From DASTSN01 sp035760665 (GTDB taxonomy: Bacteria > Bacteroidota > Bacteroidia > Chitinophagales > Chitinophagaceae), in NCBI GenBank assembly GCA_035760665.1, contig DASTSN010000034.1, positions 1-41,897 on the forward strand: a stretch of DNA of 41,897 nucleotides. Direction: 5' to 3'. Shown here in pieces: positions 16,525 through 24,778 of the stretch. The position numbers were made by a program, and so were the translations under genes. A model generated the notes under the pieces. That model saw only the letters and a list, made by a program, of their open reading frames with translations. It searched no databases and was not told the origin of the DNA. The number at the start of each line of letters is the position of its first letter. Position 1 is the first letter of the stretch.

Positions 16525-18201
16525 TCAATTATTCACCATTTCCCGTGCATTTTCAATGGCGGCGGCGGTGGGTTTTTCACCGCCCAGCATTTTTGCAATA
16601 GCCGTAATCCTTTCTGCAGAAGTTAACAGGCGGATATTGGTTTTAACCATACTATCCTGAATTTCTTTATACACAAAATAATGCGCATCTGCCTTGCCGG
16701 CAATCTGTGGCTGGTGGGTGATGCAGATCACCTGCCTGCTGGCCGCCAGGTTTTTGATTATGATACCTACCTGCCGGGCTGCCTCCCCGGAAATCCCGGT
16801 GTCAATTTCATCAAAAATCAGCGTTGGCAAATCAACAGACTGCGCCACCAGCGATTTGATACAAAGCATTAAACGGCTCAGTTCACCGCCGCTGGCTACT
16901 TTCCGGATGGGGGCAAAGCTGCTGTTTTTACCGGCCTCCCCGGAAGGCAGATTGGCATTAAACAAAAAGTCGACGGCATCAGCGCCGGACAAGTTTATCG
17001 ATTCAGGTTTGATGTCAACTTTCAGCCGGGCATTGGGCATCCCTACTTTCACCAGCAAGTTGTTCACTTTTTCTTCCAAAGGTTTTACCTGCTTTTTGCG
17101 GCCGGCAGTAATGACGGCTGCCATTTTCTGCGCCTGTTCCTGCAGCCGAACGGCAGCGGCTTCTGTCTGGCGAATGTTTTCATCAATATTCAGTACGGCC
17201 TGCAGTTTTTGTTCCAGTTCATGCTGAACTGCCAGCAATTCTGTTGTCGTTTTTACGCCATGTTTTTTCAGCAATTTATATCCTAACGACAACCGCTCAT
17301 TCATTTGTTCTACACGTTGCGGATCATACTGAACATGTTGACTGATGCTGTCCGTTTCATCAGCAATATCTTGCAACTCAATTTGCACAGATTGAATACG
17401 CCTGAGAAGATCCGGGAGAGCGGGGTGGCAATCACTATAAGCTTGCAATTGGTTGTAGAGGCTTTTTAGCTGCTGTACAACAGGAGCGTCGCTTTCTTCA
17501 AGTTCGAAGTAGGCCTTGGTCAACGCCGTTTTAATTCCTTCAGCATTGCTCAGCATCTTCAGTTCGGCTTCTACTTCTTCCAGTTCATTTTCCCGGAATG
17601 CTGCTTCCTCCAGTTCAGTAAACTGAAAGCGGTTATAATCTGCTTCTTTATCAAACTGCTTCTTTTGCTGCTGCAAATCTTCCAGCGCTTTTTTTTCCGT
17701 TTGCCATTGCCGGAAAATCTGGCGGTAATCCTCCAGTTGTGCCTGCAATCCGGCCAGGGCGTCCAGCACATTGCGCTGAAAATCGGATTCGCCCAGTTCC
17801 AGGGTATCAAACTGCTGGTGAAGATCGACCAGCAGACTGCTTAGCTTGTTCAGTTGCGTAAGAGTTACCGGGGTATCATTGATGAAAGCTCTCGATTTGC
17901 CATTGCTGCCAATTTCGCGCCGTATCACCAGCTCTTCCTGCCAGTCAAGATCATTACTTGACAGGAAAGAACGAACGGCGTTTTTGTCGGCCGTTGCAAA
18001 GCTACCCTCAACAATACACTTCTTTTCTTTATTCAGCAGCACGCTGCTATCAGCCCGTCCGCCCAGGATCAGATCAAGCGCTCCAACGATGATGGATTTA
18101 CCGGCGCCTGTTTCACCGGTAATGATATTTAGTTTGCCGGAAAAGTCAATCACCAGTTCGCTGATGAGTGCATAATTCTGTATAAATAGTTTCTGAAGCA
18201 T
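16525..18201 (-). CDS. recN: DNA repair ATPase RecN
   Basis: SMC-like ATPase that acts early in recombinational repair of double-strand breaks. Seen: 558 residues from the ATG at 18201, close to the family length; opening LQKLFIQNYALISELVIDF; Walker A GETGAGKS at 29-36; long coiled-coil arms (about 150-375) rich in Glu, Leu and Lys; signature VASGGELSRLMLCIKSL; Walker B TLIFDEIDTGISG; and VICITHQPQIAG near the end. A TTG four codons upstream (18213) is also in frame but the ATG matches the family start. The gene is separated from the upstream zinc-ribbon gene by a terminator, so it likely has its own promoter, and it leads an apparent recN-membrane protein-fabI unit. Confidence 0.96.
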   Translation of the reverse strand: MLQKLFIQNYALISELVIDFSGKLNIITGETGAGKSIIVGALDLILGGRADSSVLLNKEKKCIVEGSFATADKNAVRSFLSSNDLDWQEELVIRREIGSNGKSRAFINDTPVTLTQLNKLSSLLVDLHQQFDTLELGESDFQRNVLDALAGLQAQLEDYRQIFRQWQTEKKALEDLQQQKKQFDKEADYNRFQFTELEEAAFRENELEEVEAELKMLSNAEGIKTALTKAYFELEESDAPVVQQLKSLYNQLQAYSDCHPALPDLLRRIQSVQIELQDIADETDSISQHVQYDPQRVEQMNERLSLGYKLLKKHGVKTTTELLAVQHELEQKLQAVLNIDENIRQTEAAAVRLQEQAQKMAAVITAGRKKQVKPLEEKVNNLLVKVGMPNARLKVDIKPESINLSGADAVDFLFNANLPSGEAGKNSSFAPIRKVASGGELSRLMLCIKSLVAQSVDLPTLIFDEIDTGISGEAARQVGIIIKNLAASRQVICITHQPQIAGKADAHYFVYKEIQDSMVKTNIRLLTSAERITAIAKMLGGEKPTAAAIENAREMVNN

Positions 18202-18240
18202 TCCGTTCTGCAATTTAATATGAAACCAATACTGCCGGAA

Positions 18241-18270
18241 ATAAAAAACCCCTCACCAACAGGGAGGGGT
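18241..18270 (-). terminator. Terminator after the zinc-ribbon gene
   Basis: On the minus strand the 7-base stem ACCCCTC/GAGGGGT (plus-strand 18248-18254 and 18264-18270) has a 9-base loop and runs straight into a T6 tract (A6 on the plus strand at 18243-18248). It lies 22 bases past the stop of the zinc-ribbon gene and upstream of recN. Confidence 0.75.
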
Positions 18271-18291
18271 AAAAATAAAAAAGAAAAAAAA

Positions 18292-19047
18292 TTATTTAAT
18301 CTCGACAGAGGCTACTAAATCATCATCGATGAGGATACGGCCGCAGTTTTCACAAACCATAATTTTTTTACGCTGGCGGATTTCGCTTTGTTTTTGCGGC
18401 GGGATGGCATTAAAACAGCCTCCACAGGCATCTCTTTCCACCGGTACTACAGCCAGCCCATTCCGGTAGCTTTTGCGGATTTTATCATAGCTGGCCAGCA
18501 GGCGTTCATCCACATGTTCTCTTGCTTCGGCAGCCAGTTTATTAAAATGCTTTTCTTCTTTTTCGGTAGCCGAAATGATTTTTTCCAGTTCCCCTTTTTT
18601 GGTAGCCAAAACACTTTCTTTTCCAGCGATTGTTTTTTTGGCTTTTTCAAGGGCCACGGCTTTTTCGGCTATTTCTTCGTTAGCATCTTTAATATGTTTT
18701 TCTGCCAGCTTCACCTCAAGTTGCTGCATTTCTATTTCTTTATTAATAGCTTCAAACTCGCGGTTATTTTTTACGTTGCTGCTTTGTTTTTCATATTTTT
18801 TAATCAAAGCCTGCGCTTCCTTGATGGCTTCTTTTTTCTGCTCGATGAACTGGGTGATACCATTGATCTCTTCCTCAATTCTTAACTGGCGGGCATGTAA
18901 TCCCTGGATTTCATCTTCCAGATCGGCAACTTCCATAGGCAGCTCCCCTTTCAGGACGTGAATTTCATCAAGCTTGCTTTCTATTTTCTGGAGGGTAACG
19001 AGGGAAGTTAATTTTTCTTCTACAGAGAATTCTTTAACGTTTGCCAT
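18292..19047 (-). CDS. Coiled-coil zinc-ribbon protein, COG1579 type
   Basis: A 251-residue cytoplasmic protein. Seen: an extended coiled coil from about residue 10 to 190, dense in Lys, Glu, Ala and Leu with heptad-like spacing; then a C-terminal zinc ribbon with CGGC near 208 and CENC near 233 (four Cys as Cys-x2-Cys pairs), and VCENCGRILIDDD, the family ending. This is the architecture of COG1579/DUF164 proteins, thought to bind nucleic acid or act in RNA or ribosome-linked processes; the exact role is not established. It follows the Nif3-like gene by 52 bases on the same strand, a pairing seen widely in Bacteroidota, and is ended by a clear terminator. Confidence 0.9.
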   Translation of the reverse strand: MANVKEFSVEEKLTSLVTLQKIESKLDEIHVLKGELPMEVADLEDEIQGLHARQLRIEEEINGITQFIEQKKEAIKEAQALIKKYEKQSSNVKNNREFEAINKEIEMQQLEVKLAEKHIKDANEEIAEKAVALEKAKKTIAGKESVLATKKGELEKIISATEKEEKHFNKLAAEAREHVDERLLASYDKIRKSYRNGLAVVPVERDACGGCFNAIPPQKQSEIRQRKKIMVCENCGRILIDDDLVASVEIK

Positions 19048-19099
19048 TGTATAGATTATGATTTGATTTTACAAGCCCTTTTTTACACCCGGTCTTTTT

Positions 19100-20194
19100 T
19101 TAAAAATAATGAACCGGATTGGTTTTTAGGCCCGTTTTCAGGACGGCAAAGGTAGGAAATTTTTGTTCCAAAATATCCCGTAACAGGTCTATAGTAAATT
19201 GCTCACTTTCGAAATGCCCCACATCGGCAATTATGATCTGGTTCTCCGCATCAAAAAATTCATGGTATTTCATATCGGCGGTTATGTAAACCTGGGCTCC
19301 GGCTGCTAACGCATTGGAAATCAAAAAACTGCCGGCTCCGCCGCAAACAGCTACTTTTTCTACCGGCTTGCCCTGCAGGGCTGTATGTCGAATGACCGGT
19401 GTATGAAAAACATCTTTCAGGCGCTGCAAAAATGCCTGCTCATCCACGGGTTGCGGCAAAGTACCTACAATACCGCTCCCGAAGCGAGGGCTGCTATTGG
19501 AAAGAGAGATAATGTCATAGGCCACTTCTTCATAAGGATGTGCATCGATAAGCGAGCGGATCATCTTTGCTTCCAGGTAAGCCGGAAAAATTATCTCGAT
19601 TTTTTGCTCTTTTTCGTAATGCCGTTCTCCCACTTTTCCTACAAAAGGGCTGGTGCCCTCCTCTGCCCTGAATGTGCCAATACCTTCTGCGGCAAAACTG
19701 CATTCGCTGTATTGATCAATATGCCCGGCACCTGTTTCAAAGAGGGCCGTTCTCACCGCTTCCACCTGTGCCAGCGGAACAAATGTGTAAAGTTTTTTGA
19801 ATACCTGTTTTTTTTCATCCAGCACCCTGCACTGTTGCAGTTCTAGTTTACGGGCTACCTGGCCGTTTACACCATCGATTACATTATCCAGGTTGGTATG
19901 TATGGCATAAATAGCAATGTCATTTTTAATGGCAGCAATGACAGTCCGTTCCGTGTAAGTATGACCGTTAATTTTTTTTAGCCCGCGAAAGATCAGGGGG
20001 TGGTGAGATACGATAAGATTACAGTTTTTCGCTACAGCTTCTGCCACTACTTCTTCAGTGGTATCCAACGAAACCAGTACGCCACTGCAATCCCAGTCCG
20101 GGCTACCAATCAGCAACCCGCTGTTGTCATATCCTTCCTGTAAAGAAGGATGCGCCAGCGATTCAAGAAATGAAACAATCTCCTGTATTTTCAT
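19100..20194 (-). CDS. Nif3-like dinuclear metal-centre protein
   Basis: A 364-residue member of the Nif3/YbgI/YqfO family, annotated by tradition as GTP cyclohydrolase I type 2 but of unsettled activity. Seen: opening KIQEIVSFLESLAHPSLQEGYDNSGLLIG; metal ligands H64 and H65 in VSHHPLIF; D102 region IHTNLDNV; and the second ligand set DVGHFESE near residue 325. Length and a middle segment (about 130-225, beginning KKLYTFVPLAQVEAVRTAL) show that it is the long YqfO-type form with the inserted PII-like domain, unlike the short YbgI form. It is the first gene of a two-gene unit with the zinc-ribbon protein and is divergent from the YitT-family gene, 69 bases away. Confidence 0.92.
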   Translation of the reverse strand: MKIQEIVSFLESLAHPSLQEGYDNSGLLIGSPDWDCSGVLVSLDTTEEVVAEAVAKNCNLIVSHHPLIFRGLKKINGHTYTERTVIAAIKNDIAIYAIHTNLDNVIDGVNGQVARKLELQQCRVLDEKKQVFKKLYTFVPLAQVEAVRTALFETGAGHIDQYSECSFAAEGIGTFRAEEGTSPFVGKVGERHYEKEQKIEIIFPAYLEAKMIRSLIDAHPYEEVAYDIISLSNSSPRFGSGIVGTLPQPVDEQAFLQRLKDVFHTPVIRHTALQGKPVEKVAVCGGAGSFLISNALAAGAQVYITADMKYHEFFDAENQIIIADVGHFESEQFTIDLLRDILEQKFPTFAVLKTGLKTNPVHYF

Positions 20195-20251
20195 GTGTGA
20201 AAGTTAATGATTTACTATGTTCAGCAACCATTCTTCCACTGATCTTTTAGC

Positions 20252-20259
20252 TATCTTTG
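20252..20259 (+). promoter_or_regulatory. Possible -7 element for the YitT-family gene
   Basis: TATCTTTG fits TAnnTTTG and ends 4 bases before the ATG at 20264, which would give an almost leaderless transcript. No matching TTG is seen 17-23 bases upstream, so support is partial. Confidence 0.35.
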
Positions 20260-20263
20260 AAAC

Positions 20264-21244
20264 ATGGCTGTTAACCCTAACTTACACCAACTGATTGTTC
20301 GCCAGGTTAAAAAAGTACTGGGGAAAAGCCATTCAGCCACGCTGTCCCGCTACGAATATGCCAAGGGAACATCCCTCCTGCGCAGGACGATTTTGAATGA
20401 AATACGGTCTGCCATACTGATCATTCTGGGCGTTCTCTCTGCCACATTTGGGTTGAAAAGTTTTTTAATCCCCAACGGATTTATCGATGGTGGCGTAATG
20501 GGTATTTCCCTGCTGGTCAACCACGAAACAGGCATTTCGCTGGCATTCCTGATCACAGTCATCAACCTGCCGTTTATTGTATTGATTGGCTGGTGGCAGA
20601 TCAGTAAAATTTTCAGTATCAAAAGTATGATCGGAATTGCTTTACTGGCATTGGCTGTTGCTGCAATGCCTTTTCAGCCAATTACTTCCGATAAATTGCT
20701 GGTGGCTGTATTTGGCGGTTTTTTCCTGGGTGCCGGCATCGGGCTCACGATCCGTGGCGGTGGTGTGATTGACGGCACCGAAACACTGGCTATATTCCTG
20801 AGCCGCAAACGCAGCCTCACGGTGGGCGATTTTATCCTGATTTTTAATATCATCATTTTCTCTGTAGCAGCCTACCTGCTTACAATTGAAGTGGCATTGT
20901 ATTCTGTGCTTACGTACCTCGCAGCATCGAAAACAGTTGACTTTGTGCTGGAGGGAATTGAAGAGTATACGGGAGTGACGATCATTTCACCGCATAGCAA
21001 ACAAATCGCCGATATGATAAAAGAAAAATTAGGAAGGGGGCTTACTATTTATTCCGGCAAACGAGGATACGGCAAGCGAGGCGAAAACCCGACTGCCACA
21101 GATATTATCTTTACTGTGGTAACCCGGCTGGAAATCAGCCGGCTCAACGCCGAAGTCGAAAAAATTGACCCGAATGCCTTTATTGTAACCCAAAGTATTA
21201 AAGATACGCGGGGAGGAATGGTAAAGAAAAGACCATTGAAATAG
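20264..21244 (+). CDS. YitT-family membrane protein (DUF161/DUF2179)
   Basis: A 326-residue inner-membrane protein. Seen: a hydrophilic N-terminal extension of about 45 residues; five or six hydrophobic helices from about 45 to 225 with the family motifs LKSFLIPNGFIDGGVMGIS, FLGAGIGLTIRGGGVIDGTE and SVLTYLAASKTVDFVLEGIE; and a soluble C-terminal DUF2179 domain (about 236-320) with YSGKRGYG and DPNAFIVTQSIKDTRGG. The family is common in bacteria and often described as a putative transporter or membrane-sensing protein; its substrate is not settled. It is transcribed away from the Nif3-like gene; the next gene starts 107 bases downstream with no clear terminator between. Confidence 0.9.
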   Translation: MAVNPNLHQLIVRQVKKVLGKSHSATLSRYEYAKGTSLLRRTILNEIRSAILIILGVLSATFGLKSFLIPNGFIDGGVMGISLLVNHETGISLAFLITVINLPFIVLIGWWQISKIFSIKSMIGIALLALAVAAMPFQPITSDKLLVAVFGGFFLGAGIGLTIRGGGVIDGTETLAIFLSRKRSLTVGDFILIFNIIIFSVAAYLLTIEVALYSVLTYLAASKTVDFVLEGIEEYTGVTIISPHSKQIADMIKEKLGRGLTIYSGKRGYGKRGENPTATDIIFTVVTRLEISRLNAEVEKIDPNAFIVTQSIKDTRGGMVKKRPLK

Positions 21245-21351
21245 GCATCCAAAAATCAAGTTTTGTAAAATAAAATGATTTTGTACCTTTTGCATCATTT
21301 CCCACCCCTGGATAACTCCCTTATCCGAATATTACCTTAAAACAGCTTGCC

Positions 21352-21954
21352 ATGCGAAGAAGAAAAACAGGTTACATCCTGCTTGGCCTCCTTGTCGTCA
21401 CAGGATTAGCCGGAACATTCTCCGACACAATTTCCTCCAAAGAAAGGAAATTCGCCATCACGCTGCTGAAAGCGGTAAATAGTGCAGACCTAAAAGACTT
21501 TCAAACCATAGAAGCTGTTCAGTTACCTGCCGGAAACAGTTCCTCCGCACATTTGTCTGTAGCGGCTTGCATCGATCATTTGGCAGCCTCGGAAAACCTA
21601 TTGTGGGATATGCTGGAAAAAGGGCTGAAACACCCGGTAAACCCCGGGCAAAATAACCTTGTAAAATTATCAGACGAGCAGGTGCTGCAACTGGCAGCAA
21701 CAGATGCACTTGAGCAGTTTTTGTCCCGGCAAATCCAGTCAACCAGCAGGCGATTTACCGACAAGAACCCTGCTATTAAAGAATTTACGGAAACAAGAAA
21801 TGAGCATATTAAATACATGAAAGCAACAACTGAGGATTTGCGCAACCATCTTACAGAAACTCCATTTGGCTGGCTGGACAGTTACCAGCTATGCCTGCTG
21901 ATGGCTGCTCACAGCAACCATCATGCGCAGCAATTACAGGCTATAAAAAATTAA
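21352..21954 (+). CDS. Membrane-anchored DinB-like protein
   Basis: A 200-residue protein with a DinB/YfiT-type four-helix fold. Seen: Lys/Arg-rich start (MRRRKTGY) then a hydrophobic helix (YILLGLLVVTGLAGTF, residues 8-23), which acts as a signal anchor or signal peptide; the rest is helical with the DinB metal triad H76 (in IDHLAASENLL), H187 and H191 (in HSNHHAQQL near the C-terminus). Most DinB-fold proteins are cytoplasmic thiol-dependent enzymes, so an exported one is unusual. Enzymatic activity cannot be told from sequence. It is convergent with the GNAT gene and both share the terminator at 22006-22037. Confidence 0.8.
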   Translation: MRRRKTGYILLGLLVVTGLAGTFSDTISSKERKFAITLLKAVNSADLKDFQTIEAVQLPAGNSSSAHLSVAACIDHLAASENLLWDMLEKGLKHPVNPGQNNLVKLSDEQVLQLAATDALEQFLSRQIQSTSRRFTDKNPAIKEFTETRNEHIKYMKATTEDLRNHLTETPFGWLDSYQLCLLMAAHSNHHAQQLQAIKN

Positions 21955-22005
21955 ATCAATCCCTTCAGGGGGCAATCAAAATCGTCAGGTGAAAAACCCT
22001 TTTCC

Positions 22006-22037
22006 AAAACCCGGTGGATCATTCCGCACCGGGTTTT
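22006..22037. terminator. Bidirectional terminator that overlaps a stop codon
   Basis: Perfect 11-base stem AAAACCCGGTG (22006-22016) and CACCGGGTTTT (22027-22037) with a 10-base loop. It separates the convergent DinB-like and GNAT genes. The right arm covers two bases of the GNAT stop codon (22036-22038 on the plus strand). Confidence 0.85.
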
Positions 22038-22494
22038 ATCTTTTAGATATATAAACATCCGGATCATGCCGGCACATTAGCCGGTCCGGATCAGCATAAG
22101 CCCTGAAACCAAATTGTTCGTATAATCCGTGGGCATCCTTTGTTGCCAGTACAAACCTTCGCAAGCCCTGCAGCCAGGGGTGTGCAAGAATCACCTCTAT
22201 CATCCATTTCGACAAACCTTTCCCCCTGTGTGCCGGTAATATAAAAACATCAGCCAGGTAAGCATAAGTGGCAAAATCGCTGATGACACGGGCAAAGCCG
22301 GTTTGTTTTCCGTGGCAATACAAACCAAAACACAGGGAATGATTGATGCTGCGGCTGACCGTCTCCCGCGGTATCCCTTTGGCCCAATAGGAATGATTCG
22401 AAAGATAATCGTGAATACAATCAATGTCAAGCAGCGCCTGATCAGTGGATAACAGGTAGCCCTCTTTTTCCCACTGGAAATTTTCGGTATGCAT
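22036..22494 (-). CDS. GNAT-family N-acetyltransferase
   Basis: Cytoplasmic acetyl-CoA-dependent transferase of 152 residues. Seen: WEKEGYLLSTDQALLDID at the start, IPRETVSRSINHSLCFGLY in the middle, then LADVFILPAHRGKGLSKWM, which contains the acetyl-CoA pyrophosphate loop R-G-K-G-L, and LATKDAHGLYEQFGF at the end. This is the typical order of the GNAT subfamily that ends in AHGLYxQFGF. I chose the ATG at 22494 because relatives start about there; an upstream in-frame Met (22569) would add 25 residues without family resemblance. The acceptor substrate is unknown. The stop codon lies inside the shared terminator. Confidence 0.87.
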   Translation of the reverse strand: MHTENFQWEKEGYLLSTDQALLDIDCIHDYLSNHSYWAKGIPRETVSRSINHSLCFGLYCHGKQTGFARVISDFATYAYLADVFILPAHRGKGLSKWMIEVILAHPWLQGLRRFVLATKDAHGLYEQFGFRAYADPDRLMCRHDPDVYISKR

Positions 22495-22554
22495 GAAGTG
22501 TGATTTTCTGTAACAAAAATCTGAAAATCCTGCCTGCTGTACGTAATTAATATT

Positions 22555-22588
22555 TTTGAGGTGTCGCAACAGCGATCGAGTAATTTTG
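22555..22588 (+). promoter_or_regulatory. Promoter for the M32 carboxypeptidase gene
   Basis: TTTG at 22555-22558, a 22-base spacer and TAATTTTG at 22581-22588 match the Bacteroidota consensus. The start codon is 52 bases downstream of the -7 element. Confidence 0.55.
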
Positions 22589-22640
22589 AATAAAGCAAGC
22601 CGCTTAGCACTGAGATCTGAATCTTAAAACCAGTTGATAT

Positions 22641-24140
22641 ATGACATCAGCAGAACTATACCAGCAGTACCGGCAACAAATGCAGAAGGTTGCAGATATT
22701 AAATACGCCTCGGCTCTTTTGCAATGGGACCAGGAAACCTATCTGCCGCAAAAAGCCGCAGCAGTCAGGGGGCAGCAAATTGCCACGCTCTCCGAACTGT
22801 CTCACCAGCTGTTCACCGATGAAAAACTGGGGCGGCTGCTTATGGAACTGAAACAGCGGGATGATCTGTCCGACGACCAGCAACGAAATATAACACTTAC
22901 GCTGGAGGATTATAACAAACATAAAAAATACACATCGGAGTTTGTCCGGCGCTTAACCGAAAAAATTAATCAATCTTTTCACGCATGGATTGAAGCAAGA
23001 AAACAACAATCATTTGCTGTGTTTGAAAAAGACCTGGATGATTTGATTGAAATGAAAAAACAGGAAGCTGAGATCCTGGGCTATGCGCTGCATCCCTATG
23101 ATGCCTTGCTGGATGAGTTTGAAAAAGGCTGTACCGTTTCGCTGCTGGATAAAACCTTTGCAAACATTCTTCCGTTTCTCAAAGAATTACTGGATAAAAT
23201 ACTGAAACAACCACAGGTTGACGATTCGTTTCTGAAACAATATTTTCCCAAACAACAGCAATGGGACTGGGGCATGTACCTGGTACGGCAGCTCAATTTC
23301 GATTTCAGCGCAGGCAGACAGGACATCAGCGAGCACCCGTTTACCATCAACTTTGCCAGCACTGATGTACGCATCACCACCCGGGTGGATGAAAATGATT
23401 TTGGTAATATGACCTGGAGCTGTATTCACGAAACAGGGCATGGCCTCTACGAACAGGGGCTGCCGGAAACCGAATACGGTTTGCCATTGGGAGAAGCAGC
23501 ATCGCTAAGCATACACGAATCCCAGTCAAGGTTATGGGAAAATAATGTGGGCAGAAGCCAGTCTTTCTGGGATTATTATTTTCCAAAACTCCAACAGTTT
23601 TTCCCGGACCAATTCGGCAACATTACAACAGAACAATTTTATAAAGGAATCAACAAAGTAGCCCCGTCCCTGATCCGCACAGAGGCTGATGAGCTCACCT
23701 ATCATTTCCATGTATTTATCCGTTATGAGCTGGAAAAAAAGTTACTAGAAGGAACTATGCGGGCCAAAGACATTCCGTCCTTCTGGAACGAGCAATACAA
23801 AAAATATCTTGGCGTCGATATCCCTAACGACAAAATGGGTTGTCTGCAGGATGTGCACTGGAGCCACGGCAGTTTTGGTTATTTTCCTACATATAGTCTT
23901 GGCAGTTTTTATGCAGCCCAGTTTTATTTTCAATTAGTGACAGAATCAGGTAAGCCGGAAGAATTATTAAAAGACGGCAGCAGCAGTAGCATACTGGAAT
24001 GGCTCAGGGAAAACATTCACCGGCATGGTCGTAAGTTTACGAGTGAGGAACTATGCAGGAAAGTAACCGGAAAACCGCTTGATACGGGCTTTTTCAGGAA
24101 TTACCTGTTGCACAAGTACAGTAGTATTTATACTTTGTGA
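22641..24140 (+). CDS. M32-family carboxypeptidase (Taq type)
   Basis: Zinc metallo-carboxypeptidase that removes C-terminal amino acids from peptides, probably cytoplasmic since no signal peptide is seen. Seen: 499 residues, the family length; N-terminal helix-rich region with ADIKYASALLQWDQETYLP; active-site H263-E264-T265-G266-H267 in SCIHETGHGLYEQG; downstream metal-ligand Glu in ASLSIHESQSRLWEN; then RTEADELTYHFHVFIRYELE and DVHWSHGSFGYFPTYSLG, all standard M32 motifs. A consensus promoter lies upstream, and a small lipoprotein gene follows after 20 bases. The role is general peptide turnover by inference. Confidence 0.95.
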   Translation: MTSAELYQQYRQQMQKVADIKYASALLQWDQETYLPQKAAAVRGQQIATLSELSHQLFTDEKLGRLLMELKQRDDLSDDQQRNITLTLEDYNKHKKYTSEFVRRLTEKINQSFHAWIEARKQQSFAVFEKDLDDLIEMKKQEAEILGYALHPYDALLDEFEKGCTVSLLDKTFANILPFLKELLDKILKQPQVDDSFLKQYFPKQQQWDWGMYLVRQLNFDFSAGRQDISEHPFTINFASTDVRITTRVDENDFGNMTWSCIHETGHGLYEQGLPETEYGLPLGEAASLSIHESQSRLWENNVGRSQSFWDYYFPKLQQFFPDQFGNITTEQFYKGINKVAPSLIRTEADELTYHFHVFIRYELEKKLLEGTMRAKDIPSFWNEQYKKYLGVDIPNDKMGCLQDVHWSHGSFGYFPTYSLGSFYAAQFYFQLVTESGKPEELLKDGSSSSILEWLRENIHRHGRKFTSEELCRKVTGKPLDTGFFRNYLLHKYSSIYTL

Positions 24141-24160
24141 TAAGCCAATGCCGTTACACT

Positions 24161-24574
24161 ATGTCAAAAACGACAGTTGTTTCAATAGGATTTCTTTTGC
24201 TTTTCTGTGGCTGTAAAAAAACAGTGGAGAAAATCGCAGAAAACGCCATCCTGAATGCCATGACAGATGGGCAATGGATAGTTACCAGCTTTAAACAAAA
24301 CGGAACAGATATAACCAACAGTTTTTCGGCATACAAATTCCAATATTATCGTGATAAAACAGTGGACGCTATCAAAAATGGAGTAGTGGAAGAAAAAGGC
24401 AACTGGGACGGCGATGCCCTGGCAAAAACAACCTGGGCAAATTTTCCCGATGCTATAGCACCCATTGATTTATTAAACGGTACCTGGCAAATTAACGATA
24501 ACGGCTGGACGTATGTCATTGCAACGCAGACCACTGGAACGGAAATCAAAAACCTCCGGCTGGACAAACAATAA
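24161..24574 (+). CDS. Small lipoprotein, lipocalin-like
   Basis: A 137-residue lipoprotein. Seen: signal peptide SKTTVVSIGFLLLFCGC with the modified Cys at residue 18; then a short helix and a beta-rich body starting DGQWIVTSFKQNGTDIT, with NGVVEEKGNWDGD and NGTWQINDNGWTYVI later. The sequence G-x-W-x-V-x-S/T near the start of the mature part and alternating strands suggest a calycin or lipocalin-like domain such as those seen in many Bacteroidota lipoproteins. I chose the ATG at 24161 because it opens the signal peptide; an upstream GTG (24137) overlaps the carboxypeptidase stop. Function unknown; likely anchored in the inner or outer membrane. Confidence 0.8.
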   Translation: MSKTTVVSIGFLLLFCGCKKTVEKIAENAILNAMTDGQWIVTSFKQNGTDITNSFSAYKFQYYRDKTVDAIKNGVVEEKGNWDGDALAKTTWANFPDAIAPIDLLNGTWQINDNGWTYVIATQTTGTEIKNLRLDKQ

Positions 24575-24778
24575 CCGGTAAATATCCCGGCCTGCAATTC
24601 TTACTTCCTTTACCTGATGAATACCCCTTTGATAAAACCAGGAATGTAACTGGTAAATCGATCAAATCGCCGGTTGCAACCATTGCAGCAATTTTTGCTA
24701 AAAGTATTTATTGCCAAAAGCAGGTTAACCTATACTTTTATTATGAATTCATCGTTTTAGCCATAAAATCTTTGCAGC

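Noticed and set aside
16694..17227. 177-codon open frame on the plus strand
   Set aside because: Antisense to recN, whose signature and coiled-coil sequence fill this region; Ser/Cys-rich translation is typical of an antisense shadow.
22495..22569. N-terminal extension of the GNAT gene
   Set aside because: The 25 extra residues do not resemble the family, while the Met at 22494 aligns with its usual start.
24137..24160. GTG start for the small lipoprotein that overlaps the carboxypeptidase stop
   Set aside because: The ATG at 24161 opens a proper lipoprotein signal peptide; the extra eight residues would spoil it.
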